Notes under the pieces: generated by a model
The model's database searches: none
What the model was told of the DNA's origin: nothing
What the model saw: only the letters and a program-made list of their open reading frames with translations
NCBI RefSeq assembly: GCF_030409685.1
Contig: NZ_JAUFQJ010000004.1
Span: 1-64,000 of the forward strand
Reading direction: 5' to 3'
Source of the DNA: Ferruginibacter paludis
Lineage (GTDB): Bacteria > Bacteroidota > Bacteroidia > Chitinophagales > Chitinophagaceae
DNA: 64,000 nt
Part shown: in pieces, positions 26,675 through 34,497 of the stretch
How the letters are laid out: each line of letters opens with the position of its first letter
How positions within the stretch are numbered: the stretch's first letter is position 1
Program-made: the position numbers and the translations under genes

Positions 26675-27847
26675 TCATAAGTTTCTGCTTATTGCATATT
26701 CAACTCCACGCAATTCTGCCAACGCCTTTAGGCGGCCAATGGCCGAATAACCCGGATAGGTTTTCTTTTTTAAATCGTCCAGCAGCTGGTGACCATGATC
26801 GGGCCGCATGGGTAACGCAATGCCTCTACGCTGCATCAACAACAATACTTCTTTTACAATGGCGTACATGTCTGCATCTCCTTCCAGGTGACTGGCTTCA
26901 TAAAAATTTCCGTGGCCATCGCTTTTGGTATTGCGCAAATGCACAAAGTGAATATGGTCGCCAAAACGGCGGATCAACTTTACCAGGTCATTATCCGGCC
27001 TTGCGCCAAACGAACCGGTACAAAAACAAAATCCATTTGCTTTGGATGGAACGGCAGCAATCAGATCCGCTGCATCCTGTTCTGTACTCATTATCCGTGG
27101 TAAACCTAACACAGCATAAGGCGGATCATCCGGGTGGATGGCCATTTGTACACCACACTCCTCAGCAGTTGGTATTACCTGTTGTAAAAAATAAAATAAA
27201 TTATTTTTCAGTCTCGTTGTATCGATGCCATCATACGTTTTTAGTGCTGATAAAACCTGTTCCGGTGTAAAGGACTCATCACTTCCGGGCAGGCCCAGCA
27301 TCGCATTGCGGAACAGTTTGTCTTTTTCCTCCGGCGACATCACAGAAAATTTTTCAGTGGCTTTTTTTATCTCTGCATCCGAATAATCTTTTTCAGCACC
27401 GGGGCGCTGCAACAAAAAAAGATCAAACGCAACAAATGCCAGGCGTTCAAAAAATAAGGCGGTGCCTCCGTTTGGTAAGGCATAGGCAACATCGGTACGC
27501 AACCAATCCAGTACCGGCATAAAATTGTAGGTCACTACTTTTAAACCACAAGCAGCCACATTTCGCAGACTGATTTTATAATTTTCAATGTGCTGTAAAT
27601 AATCGCCGCTTTGTCGCTTTATATCATCACTCACCGGCAGACTTTCAATCACCGTCCAGCTCATGCCTGCTGCTTCAATCATTTTTTTTCTTTGCACAAT
27701 GGCGTCAACCGGCCATGTATCGCCTACTGGTATTTGGTGCAATGCTGTTACTACGCCGGCACATCCGGCCTGCGCAATATCCGCCAGGCTCACAGGATCG
27801 TTGGGGCCAAACCAGCGCATGGTTTGATGCATTAATTGAACAGGCAT
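26675..27847 (-). CDS. uxuA: Mannonate dehydratase
   Basis: A 390-residue cytoplasmic enzyme of the xylose-isomerase-like TIM-barrel family that dehydrates D-mannonate to 2-keto-3-deoxygluconate in glucuronate catabolism. The signature MRWFGPNDPVSLADIAQAG at the N-terminus, HPDDPPYAVLGLPRI, HFVHLRN and the terminal MRPDHGHQLLDD metal region all match. The start may be the Met at residue 10, as many relatives begin there. It lies 55 bp downstream of the GH35-type gene on the same strand and behind the LacI-type operator region, so the two are probably one transcript. Its substrate would come from glucuronate freed by the GH67 enzyme encoded on the opposite strand. Confidence 0.96.
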   Translation of the reverse strand: MPVQLMHQTMRWFGPNDPVSLADIAQAGCAGVVTALHQIPVGDTWPVDAIVQRKKMIEAAGMSWTVIESLPVSDDIKRQSGDYLQHIENYKISLRNVAACGLKVVTYNFMPVLDWLRTDVAYALPNGGTALFFERLAFVAFDLFLLQRPGAEKDYSDAEIKKATEKFSVMSPEEKDKLFRNAMLGLPGSDESFTPEQVLSALKTYDGIDTTRLKNNLFYFLQQVIPTAEECGVQMAIHPDDPPYAVLGLPRIMSTEQDAADLIAAVPSKANGFCFCTGSFGARPDNDLVKLIRRFGDHIHFVHLRNTKSDGHGNFYEASHLEGDADMYAIVKEVLLLMQRRGIALPMRPDHGHQLLDDLKKKTYPGYSAIGRLKALAELRGVEYAISRNL

Positions 27848-27902
27848 CTATTACATCTTTTAATTGGTGATAAGAAATCCAACCCAACACTATTTGCAAA
27901 AA

Positions 27903-29537
27903 TTAATTATCAATCTTTGCCGGCGAATTATAGAGTTTCACTTTTTGAATACCCCAGTCAACTACTGCAACACGAATATGCCTTCCCTGGTGATCCTGGT
28001 CGCCATTCATTCTGCGGCCTTTTGTTTCGGTGCCCCTGATATAACTCACTTCATCTGCGGCAGCAATATTGGTTACAAAATTTTTATCTGTATTTTCAAA
28101 TGTAACAACCAGTCCTGTTCCCGCCACTATAAATTCGTCGGGTGCGGTTTGTAAGATGATGCCACCTGTGGCACTCCATACAGAATCCTTCGCCTCGGGC
28201 GACCAGGACAGCGTTGCATCATGCGTTACCACCAGTTGATACTTCCCCATTTTTAGTCCAATCTTTTTGTTTTGTTTATCCAACAGCACACCTTCCATAT
28301 TCAACCATTGCTTGTTTGTAATCATTGGTGTTAATTGCTGAAGCAGATCGTACGTTTTTGCCAGTGGCATTGATCCGCTATTATCTGATTCAATGGAAAA
28401 AGGAGAAAAGCCCAGGGCTTTATAATGCCCGATGATAAAAAATGCCTTGGCCGCAGCGGCCTTATCAAATTGCATTTCGGGTACAAATAAAATATTGCCG
28501 TTCCTTGTGTACAGGTCGCACCAGTATTTGGTATCGGGGTTGTAAAAGTCCGGCGACAACATATCAAGCGCTGGTGCACCTGCCTGCCAAACATCCATCA
28601 AATGTGGCAGCGGACCAGCACTGGGATATTGACCAGGTAATTTGCCTGCCCTCGGCAAAGCAGTATTGACATACATTGGCAGGTTATACACTGCTTTACC
28701 AGCCAACGTTACCTCATTGGCGTACCTGGCATAATACCATGCCTGGAAAATTTCGTTTGTTGCAACACCTTCACCAAAAATGTCGTTCCACTTACCGTTC
28801 AGTTGAGATGCTGCGTCTTCCCATTTTTGCTTAAACTCAGGCACCAGCCTGTTCTTATTTTCTTTAAGATAATTCAATAATTCAGCAGGCACATTGGCAT
28901 TAAAAATTTTGTCTGCAGTGGCCGACATTTCTCTTGCCGTTGGTAACATGCCGATTTCATTTTCAACCTGCACCATCACGACCGTTTGCTTCATTTCATC
29001 TGTTGCTTTAATGTGTCGCAGTAAAGCGGCAAAAGCTTTTTTATCAGCTGCCAGTGTTTCTTTTCCAAATACAGAAAATATTTCCTGGCTTCTGCCGGTG
29101 CTATCCGGTGTTCTGGGAAAACGCTTGGGATTGGTTTTCATCCACAAGGGTGCATAACAACTCATGCTGTTCTTCCAGCTGCCAAACCATAGCAACACTA
29201 TTTTCATCCCATGAGTTCTCGCCTCCGCAATCACACTATCCACCAATGAAAAATCGAAACGGTTTTCTTCCGGTTCCATCAGTTCCCAATACACGGGTAC
29301 TAGTACGGTGTTCAGGTTCATTTCTTTCAGGTGACCCCAACTCGGTTTTATATATAATATGTCCGATGCACTTGAATTGCCCAACTCTCCACCCAGCATT
29401 AAGAATGGTTTTCCATTCACCAGCAACTGTGGGTAATCGCCTGATTTTTTTATTTGCACACCGGGATTGTGCTGAGCGGATATCGTTGAAAGCACCAGCA
29501 ATAAGGCGGGTAATAAACAAACTATTCTTTGCTTCAT
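27903..29537 (-). CDS. GH35-type glycoside hydrolase (DUF5597 subtype)
   Basis: I chose ATG 29537 because it opens a signal peptide (MKQRIVCLLPALLLVLSTIS, cleaved after AQ); the frame continues 33 codons upstream without a signal. The mature protein has a TIM barrel in the GH35 manner: GGELGNSSASD, VPVYWELMEPEENRFDF, the acid/base Glu in MVQVENEIGM and the nucleophile Glu in ILFVPEMQFD. The C-terminal beta domain (about residues 400-540) matches the DUF5597 subtype, also found in a Cellvibrio beta-galactosidase of a xyloglucan/xylan setting. It is periplasmic. It is transcribed with uxuA, opposite GH67. The substrate could be a beta-galactoside on a hemicellulose side chain, which I infer. 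Confidence 0.85.
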   Translation of the reverse strand: MKQRIVCLLPALLLVLSTISAQHNPGVQIKKSGDYPQLLVNGKPFLMLGGELGNSSASDILYIKPSWGHLKEMNLNTVLVPVYWELMEPEENRFDFSLVDSVIAEARTHGMKIVLLWFGSWKNSMSCYAPLWMKTNPKRFPRTPDSTGRSQEIFSVFGKETLAADKKAFAALLRHIKATDEMKQTVVMVQVENEIGMLPTAREMSATADKIFNANVPAELLNYLKENKNRLVPEFKQKWEDAASQLNGKWNDIFGEGVATNEIFQAWYYARYANEVTLAGKAVYNLPMYVNTALPRAGKLPGQYPSAGPLPHLMDVWQAGAPALDMLSPDFYNPDTKYWCDLYTRNGNILFVPEMQFDKAAAAKAFFIIGHYKALGFSPFSIESDNSGSMPLAKTYDLLQQLTPMITNKQWLNMEGVLLDKQNKKIGLKMGKYQLVVTHDATLSWSPEAKDSVWSATGGIILQTAPDEFIVAGTGLVVTFENTDKNFVTNIAAADEVSYIRGTETKGRRMNGDQDHQGRHIRVAVVDWGIQKVKLYNSPAKIDN

Positions 29538-29621
29538 ATCCTTTATTGTTTTTACTGTTACAGCGTCAATGGTCCTGGCATAAGCCGCATATAACGAATG
29601 TAACCCGTTTTGCGTGATAGC

Positions 29622-29635
29622 TGCAACTGATTGCA
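29622..29635. promoter_or_regulatory. LacI-type operator for GH35-uxuA
   Basis: TGCAACTGATTGCA, a 14-bp near-palindrome, lies 85 bases upstream of the GH35 ATG. It differs from the site before GH67 at one base and carries the central CG-type spacer of LacI/GalR operators. Confidence 0.65.
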
Positions 29636-29807
29636 ATTTTTTTACAATTTTTCCGGTTATACTACGGCGAAATAGCGGTGAACAATTTTATCAGACACCT
29701 TTCAAAAGAAAACAATGTAAAGACCACCAGCACGGCTGTTTTTGGGTCTGACAAGTGATCCTGGCATCCTCTTAAAAAAAAGCAAAGCGGCTAACTAATT
29801 TTTAAAA

Positions 29808-29838
29808 TTTGTTATTCATTTATTTTTCACGAGGTTTG
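29808..29838 (+). promoter_or_regulatory. Promoter of the GH67 gene
   Basis: TTTG at 29808-29811 and GAGGTTTG at 29831-29838 match the Bacteroidetes -33 and -7 boxes (TTTG and TAnnTTTG, one mismatch) with exactly 19 bases between them. The operator begins at the next base, so a bound repressor would cover the start point. Confidence 0.7.
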
Positions 29839-29852
29839 TGCAACCGATTGCA
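29839..29852. promoter_or_regulatory. LacI-type operator for GH67
   Basis: TGCAACCGATTGCA, nearly palindromic, abuts the -7 box of the GH67 promoter. The same sequence with one change (TGTAACCGATTGCA) occurs in front of the LacI gene at 62338, linking the two. Confidence 0.75.
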
Positions 29853-29948
29853 AAGAAAGAAGTAAAAAGGCCTTGTTAACAACATATGGCTATTTGCTAC
29901 CTAAAAAACGATGCGCCCGATTTTCTATATAACAGAAAGAAATTGGTT

Positions 29949-32081
29949 ATGAAAAGATTGCTTGCGATAGTGTTTGTTTTTATTATACTTTCTGCTCAAG
30001 CAGAAAACGGGTATGATCTATGGATGCGATACAAACCTGTTGAAAGTAAATTGTTGCTTACCTCTTACCGTTTACTGTTAAAACAAGTTTCGGTAAGAGG
30101 CAATTCTGAAACCATGCGGGTGCTGAAAGAAGAATTGATGAAGGCATCAGAAGGAATGCTTCAGCAGCCCGTCACTTTCACCACGGTTAATTCAACAAGC
30201 AGGTTATTGATTGGCACAAGAATTAGTCAGGATGCAAAAGCCCTTTCCTCACGAGACAGCATTCATGAGATTGGCGACGAAGGATTTACTATTTACACCC
30301 ACAACAGAACTCAAACCGTTATTACAGCCAATACAGATATTGGCTTGTTATATGGCGTGTTTCATCTGCTGCGTTTAATGCAAACACAACAGCCTGTTGA
30401 ACAATTTAATATTGTTTCCGCGCCGCGGATAAAGTTGCGCCTGCTGAACCACTGGGACAACCTAAACCGCACGGTGGAAAGAGGTTACGCCGGGTTTTCG
30501 ATCTGGAACTGGCACACATTGCCGGCATATATAGATCAGCGATACATTGACTACGCAAGAGCAAATGCCTCAATCGGTATCAACGGTACCGTATTGACGA
30601 ATGTAAATGCCAACGCTACTTTTTTAACCAAAGCTTATCTTGAAAAAGTTAAAGCGCTGGCCGATGTTTTTCGCCCTTATGGAATAAAAGTATACCTCAC
30701 CGCAAGGTTTAGTGCACCGATGGAAATCGGTGGATTAAAAACGGCTGATCCTTTAAATGAAGAAGTGCGGCAATGGTGGAAGGATAAGATCAATGAAATT
30801 TATGCACTGATTCCTGACTTTGGCGGCTTCACCGTAAAGGCCAATAGTGAGGGCCAGCCCGGTCCGCAGGATTATCAGCGCACACATGCAGATGGCGCCA
30901 ATATGCTCGCAGATGCCATTGCTCCACACAAGGGTATCATCATGTGGCGGGCATTTGTGTACAGTCATGAGGTACCCGACGACCGGCACAAACAGGCATG
31001 GAATGAGTTTGTGCCGCTGGACGGAAAGTTCAGCAGCAACGTACTGGTACAGGTAAAAAACGGCGCCATTGATTTTATGCCAAGGGAACCCTTTCATCCC
31101 CTGTTTGGCGCCATGCCTAACACACCGCTGATGATGGAATTTCAATTAACACAGGAGTACCTCGGGCAGGGCACACACTTTGTTTATCTTGCCCCGCTTT
31201 TTAAGGAAGTTTTGAACAGTGATACCTACAGCAAAGGCAAGGGAAGTACCGTTGCCAAAGTAATTGATGGCAGCCTGGACAATCATAGCATCAGCGGCAT
31301 GGCGGGTGTATCCAATATCGGCAGCGACATCGACTGGACGGGCCATCCTTTTGCACAAGCCAACTGGTATGCATTGGGCAGACTGAGCTGGGATTACCAT
31401 CTTTCAGCTGAGCAAATCGCGGAAGAATGGTTGCGCATGACTTTCAGCAATGATGCGGCTTTTGTAAGTGATGCAAAAAAGATGATGCTTGCTTCAAGAG
31501 AAATTTTAGTGCAGTATATGAATCCGCTGGGCCTTCACCATATCATGGCCACCGGTCATCATTACGGGCCTGGCCCATGGATCAGCAATCTATCAAGACC
31601 AGAATGGAACCCCACGTACTATCACCGTGCAGACTTCGCAGGCATTGGTTTTGACCGCACTGCAACCGGCAGCAACGCACTGGCGCAATATAAGCCCGAA
31701 GCGGCAAAAGCATGGGCGGATGTAAACACCATTGATGAAAAATATTTGCTCTGGTTTCACCATGTTGGCTGGACGCATACTATGAAGAGCGGACGTACTT
31801 TATGGGAGGAACTCTGCTATCAATACAACAATGGCGTGGACAGTGTACGATGGATGCAGCAATTGTGGAGCAAACAAAAAGCAAAAGTAGATGATCAGCG
31901 ATATAGGCAAATCACTATGCTGCTGAACATACAGCAGCAGGAAGCAGTATGGTGGCGCAATGCCTGCTTGTTGTATTTTGGAACTTTTTCAAAAATGCCA
32001 GTGCCGGCAAAGTATGAAAAGCCGGATCATGATTTAAACTATTATGAAGGGTTGAGTTTTCCGAATGCACCGGGGAATTAG
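29949..32081 (+). CDS. Alpha-glucuronidase, GH67
   Basis: The chosen ATG 29949 starts MKRLLAIVFVFIILSAQAEN, a signal peptide; the frame opens 21 codons earlier but without one. The 710-residue protein shows the GH67 layout: a beta-rich N-terminal domain (to about 140), a TIM barrel with RLLNHWDNLNRTVERGYAG and GGFTVKANSEGQPGPQDY (the Glu there is the general acid), and a C-terminal helical domain. GH67 enzymes release 4-O-methyl-glucuronate from the reducing-opposite end of xylo-oligosaccharides. It leads a plus-strand xylan gene series, has its own promoter and a LacI-type operator. It acts in the periplasm. Confidence 0.96.
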   Translation: MKRLLAIVFVFIILSAQAENGYDLWMRYKPVESKLLLTSYRLLLKQVSVRGNSETMRVLKEELMKASEGMLQQPVTFTTVNSTSRLLIGTRISQDAKALSSRDSIHEIGDEGFTIYTHNRTQTVITANTDIGLLYGVFHLLRLMQTQQPVEQFNIVSAPRIKLRLLNHWDNLNRTVERGYAGFSIWNWHTLPAYIDQRYIDYARANASIGINGTVLTNVNANATFLTKAYLEKVKALADVFRPYGIKVYLTARFSAPMEIGGLKTADPLNEEVRQWWKDKINEIYALIPDFGGFTVKANSEGQPGPQDYQRTHADGANMLADAIAPHKGIIMWRAFVYSHEVPDDRHKQAWNEFVPLDGKFSSNVLVQVKNGAIDFMPREPFHPLFGAMPNTPLMMEFQLTQEYLGQGTHFVYLAPLFKEVLNSDTYSKGKGSTVAKVIDGSLDNHSISGMAGVSNIGSDIDWTGHPFAQANWYALGRLSWDYHLSAEQIAEEWLRMTFSNDAAFVSDAKKMMLASREILVQYMNPLGLHHIMATGHHYGPGPWISNLSRPEWNPTYYHRADFAGIGFDRTATGSNALAQYKPEAAKAWADVNTIDEKYLLWFHHVGWTHTMKSGRTLWEELCYQYNNGVDSVRWMQQLWSKQKAKVDDQRYRQITMLLNIQQQEAVWWRNACLLYFGTFSKMPVPAKYEKPDHDLNYYEGLSFPNAPGN

Positions 32082-32091
32082 CGCCTATCTA

Positions 32092-32290
32092 CCCCCATCC
32101 CCTAAAGGGGAGTTGACGACGGGTTTGCTTTTTTTGTTGGTGCTTTCAGGATGGAAAGAACCCCCTTCCCCTAAGGGGGAGTTGATGAAGGGTTTGCTTT
32201 TCTTTGTTGGCGCTTTCAGGATGGAGAGTACCCCCGTCCCCTAAAGGGGAGTTGATGACGGGCTTGCTTTTTTTGATGGTGCTGTGATGA
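32092..32290 (+). repeat. Three tandem copies of a ~70-bp repeat
   Basis: Copies begin at 32092, 32161 and 32231 (periods 69 and 70). Each opens CCCCCnTCCCCTAAAGGGGA, a GC-rich palindrome, and continues with gggtttgct and ctttcaggatgg. Such mobile-like palindromic units are scattered between genes in Chitinophagaceae. Copy 3 is shortened at the right. Confidence 0.85.
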
Positions 32291-32345
32291 TGAGGAATTG
32301 AGACTTCACTATCATTACAACTCTTGCAGGATGTGGGTTCAACCA

Positions 32346-32363
32346 CCTCTCCTGAAGGAGAGG
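32346..32363 (+). repeat. Inverted repeat, cctctcct/aggagagg
   Basis: An 8-bp stem with a 2-base loop, continued by gttggggtgaggt. The same text is a common dispersed intergenic unit in Bacteroidetes genomes. It is separate from the 70-bp units. Confidence 0.5.
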
Positions 32364-32442
32364 GTTGGGGTGAGGTGCAGTAAGTGATAACGATTTAGTT
32401 TGGTCGTAATAAATAATTCAAAACAAAAACGGGCATATAAAT

Positions 32443-33210
32443 ATGAACGCAAGCAACTCCCCTTTAGGGGATAGGGGGAAAGTAGCCATCGTTACAGGAG
32501 GAGGATCCGGGTTAGGTTTTGCCATTGCTGCAAAATTTATTCAACAGGGCATAACGACCATCATTGCCGGAAGAGACAAAGAAAAATTGAACCATGCAAA
32601 AGAAAAGCTGGGCGATTTGTGTTGTGCTATGGTTTGCGATGTGAGCGATCTATCTTCCATACCGGCTTTTGTGGAGGAGGTAATTAAACAGTTTGGCAAG
32701 GTTGATATCCTCGTGAACAATGCCGGAATCAATATGAAAAAAGATTTTACGGAAGTAAGTGATGAAGAATTCCAACGCATTCTTACTACCAATGTAACGG
32801 CGGTGTTTGCCTTAAGTCGTGAAGTGGTAAAACACATGCTGGTGAAGGGTTCGGGTAACATTATTCATATCAGTTCAATGGCCGCACAATATGGTTTGCC
32901 GAAGGTAATTGCTTACAGCGCCAGCAAAACGGCTATCGATGGAATGACGAGGGCCATGGCTGTTGAATTATCACCAAAGGGCATTCGGGTGAATGCGATT
33001 GCCCCAGGGTTTATCTATTCGGCCATGACGGATAAAGCATTGAACAGCGACCCGGAACGCAAGGCAAAAGTATTTGGCCGTACACCGATGGGGTACATGG
33101 GGCAACCGGAAGATATTGGCGAAGCGGCTTACTTTCTGGCGAGCGATGCTGCTAAATATATAACTGGTGTTGTGTTGCCAGTGGATGGAGGAAACAGCAT
33201 TGGTTTTTAA
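32443..33210 (+). CDS. Short-chain dehydrogenase, probable D-mannonate (fructuronate) oxidoreductase
   Basis: A 255-residue classical SDR. The Rossmann loop GGGSGLG (about residues 19-25), NNAGI, the catalytic Ser in ISSM and the YSASK box (Tyr and Lys) are complete. Its place among uxuA, GH67 and a xylan cluster suggests it reduces fructuronate to mannonate, replacing the unrelated UxuB, though other polyol or gluconate oxidoreductase roles are possible. Residues 5-12 (NSPLGDRG) are encoded by a piece of the dispersed CCCCTAAAGGGG repeat (see 32455-32482), which has inserted just after the start codon and kept the frame open. Confidence 0.88.
   Translation: MNASNSPLGDRGKVAIVTGGGSGLGFAIAAKFIQQGITTIIAGRDKEKLNHAKEKLGDLCCAMVCDVSDLSSIPAFVEEVIKQFGKVDILVNNAGINMKKDFTEVSDEEFQRILTTNVTAVFALSREVVKHMLVKGSGNIIHISSMAAQYGLPKVIAYSASKTAIDGMTRAMAVELSPKGIRVNAIAPGFIYSAMTDKALNSDPERKAKVFGRTPMGYMGQPEDIGEAAYFLASDAAKYITGVVLPVDGGNSIGF
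32455..32482 (+). repeat. Repeat fragment inside the SDR coding start
   Basis: The sequence CAACTCCCCTTTAGGGGAT from 32454 is the reverse complement of the opening of the 70-bp units at 32092-32290, with one extra base before GGGGG. It encodes residues 5-12 of the SDR. Confidence 0.75.
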
Positions 33211-33264
33211 AAGGTGGTCGACCTTCTTCAGGGTCGTTGAATTATGAGAAAGGTCGACCACCTT
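33211..33264 (+). repeat. Inverted repeat around a GTCGAC core
   Basis: A perfect 15-bp inverted repeat (aaggtggtcgacctt / aaggtcgaccacctt) starts at the base after the SDR stop. It lacks a T-run, so it is a weak terminator at most, and resembles dispersed hairpin units. Confidence 0.6.
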
Positions 33265-33372
33265 ACGGACTTAGGTTAATAACATTGAGATGGCGGGTAA
33301 ATTTGAACGAATTAATGACGCCCACTTCAAACAAACAGAAATAATTATTGAACAATATTTTAAACAATTATT

Positions 33373-34476
33373 ATGCGCACATACAAAATCACCAGCCTCT
33401 TGGTTATCACAAGTCTTGCACTTTTTAGTCGTAGCTACGGTCAAAAAACTGCTTCGCTCAAAGACAGTTATAAAAATGATTTTTTGATTGGCACTGCTTT
33501 AAACGCAACACAGATCGAAGAAAAAGATCCGACTGCCAAAGTTTTAATACCAAAGCAATTCAATGCTGCCACGCCGGAGAATATTATGAAAGCCGAAGTC
33601 ATTCACCCGGGTTGGGATAAATATAATTTTGACCTGGCTGATAAACTGGTGGCCTACGGAAAAAAATACAACATCAGAATAAACGGTCACACCCTCATAT
33701 GGCACAGCCAGTTGCCGGCTTTTATGCACGGCATGCAGGATGCGGATTCAGTGAAACAATATTTCACCAATCACATTAAAACGGTTGCCGCTCGTTACAA
33801 CGGAAAAGTATTTTCATGGGATGTGGTGAATGAAGCTTTGAACGAAGATGGCACCCTGCGCAAGTCCATCTTTGCTGATAAGCTCGGACCTGATTTTGTA
33901 ACGGAAGCCTTTCGCCTGGCACAGGCTGCATCACCTGATGCTCAATTGTATTACAATGATTACAACAATGAGCAGCCGGCAAAAAGAGCAGGTTGCATTG
34001 CATTGATAAAAAAAATACAGGCGGCGGGAGTACGCATTGATGGCGTGGGTATACAGGGCCATTGGCGGGCATCCAACATTCCATTAAAAGACATTGAAGA
34101 AAGCATTGTTGAGTATTCAAAGCTGGGGATAAAAGTAATGTTTACAGAACTGGATCTTGGCGTATTACCCAATCCCTGGGATGGCGATGCAGCAGATGTA
34201 AATATGAAGGCAACCTATACGGCCAAGATGAATCCTTATGCCAACGGGTTGCCCGATTCGATGCAGGTAAAACTGACTAAAGGCTACGAAGACCTGTTCA
34301 AACTTTTTCTAAAATATAAAGGCACTGTTAGCCGTGTTACATTCTGGGGAGTAAATGACGGGCAAAGCTGGCTGAATGGCTGGCCGATTAAAGGCAGAAC
34401 GAATTATCCCCTACTCTTCGACCGCAACTATCAACCCAAACCTGCCTTTGATGCAGTGATCGCTCTAAAAAAATAA
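33373..34476 (+). CDS. Endo-1,4-beta-xylanase, GH10
   Basis: A 367-residue secreted xylanase. The signal peptide MRTYKITSLLVITSLALFSR ends near SYGQ. A single GH10 TIM barrel follows: NGHTLIWHSQLP, acid/base Glu154 in DVVNEALNED, and nucleophile Glu259 in VMFTELDLG, plus VTFWGVNDGQSW near the C-terminus. No carbohydrate-binding module or lipobox is present, so it is soluble in the periplasm or exported. GH10 enzymes tolerate substituted backbones, which fits the glucuronoyl and acetyl esterases downstream. It is the main backbone-cutting enzyme of the window. Confidence 0.97.
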   Translation: MRTYKITSLLVITSLALFSRSYGQKTASLKDSYKNDFLIGTALNATQIEEKDPTAKVLIPKQFNAATPENIMKAEVIHPGWDKYNFDLADKLVAYGKKYNIRINGHTLIWHSQLPAFMHGMQDADSVKQYFTNHIKTVAARYNGKVFSWDVVNEALNEDGTLRKSIFADKLGPDFVTEAFRLAQAASPDAQLYYNDYNNEQPAKRAGCIALIKKIQAAGVRIDGVGIQGHWRASNIPLKDIEESIVEYSKLGIKVMFTELDLGVLPNPWDGDAADVNMKATYTAKMNPYANGLPDSMQVKLTKGYEDLFKLFLKYKGTVSRVTFWGVNDGQSWLNGWPIKGRTNYPLLFDRNYQPKPAFDAVIALKK

Positions 34477-34497
34477 ACCACCACTAAACCACTTAAC

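Larger units (their letters stand above)
29538..29948. other. Divergent promoter region of GH35-uxuA and GH67
   Basis: A 411-bp non-coding interval between two opposite signal-peptide genes. It holds two LacI-type palindromes (29622-29635 and 29839-29852) and the GH67 promoter. A weaker relative, tgtaacccgttttgc, lies at 29600-29614. The spacing lets one repressor control both directions. Confidence 0.7.
32082..32442 (+). other. Repeat-filled intergenic region
   Basis: The 361-bp gap between GH67 and the SDR gene consists largely of repeats: the three-copy tandem array at 32092-32290 and an inverted repeat near 32346. No gene or promoter box is clear. Confidence 0.6.

Noticed and set aside
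32092..32290. CRISPR array
   Set aside because: Units are contiguous with no unique spacers, and no cas gene is present.
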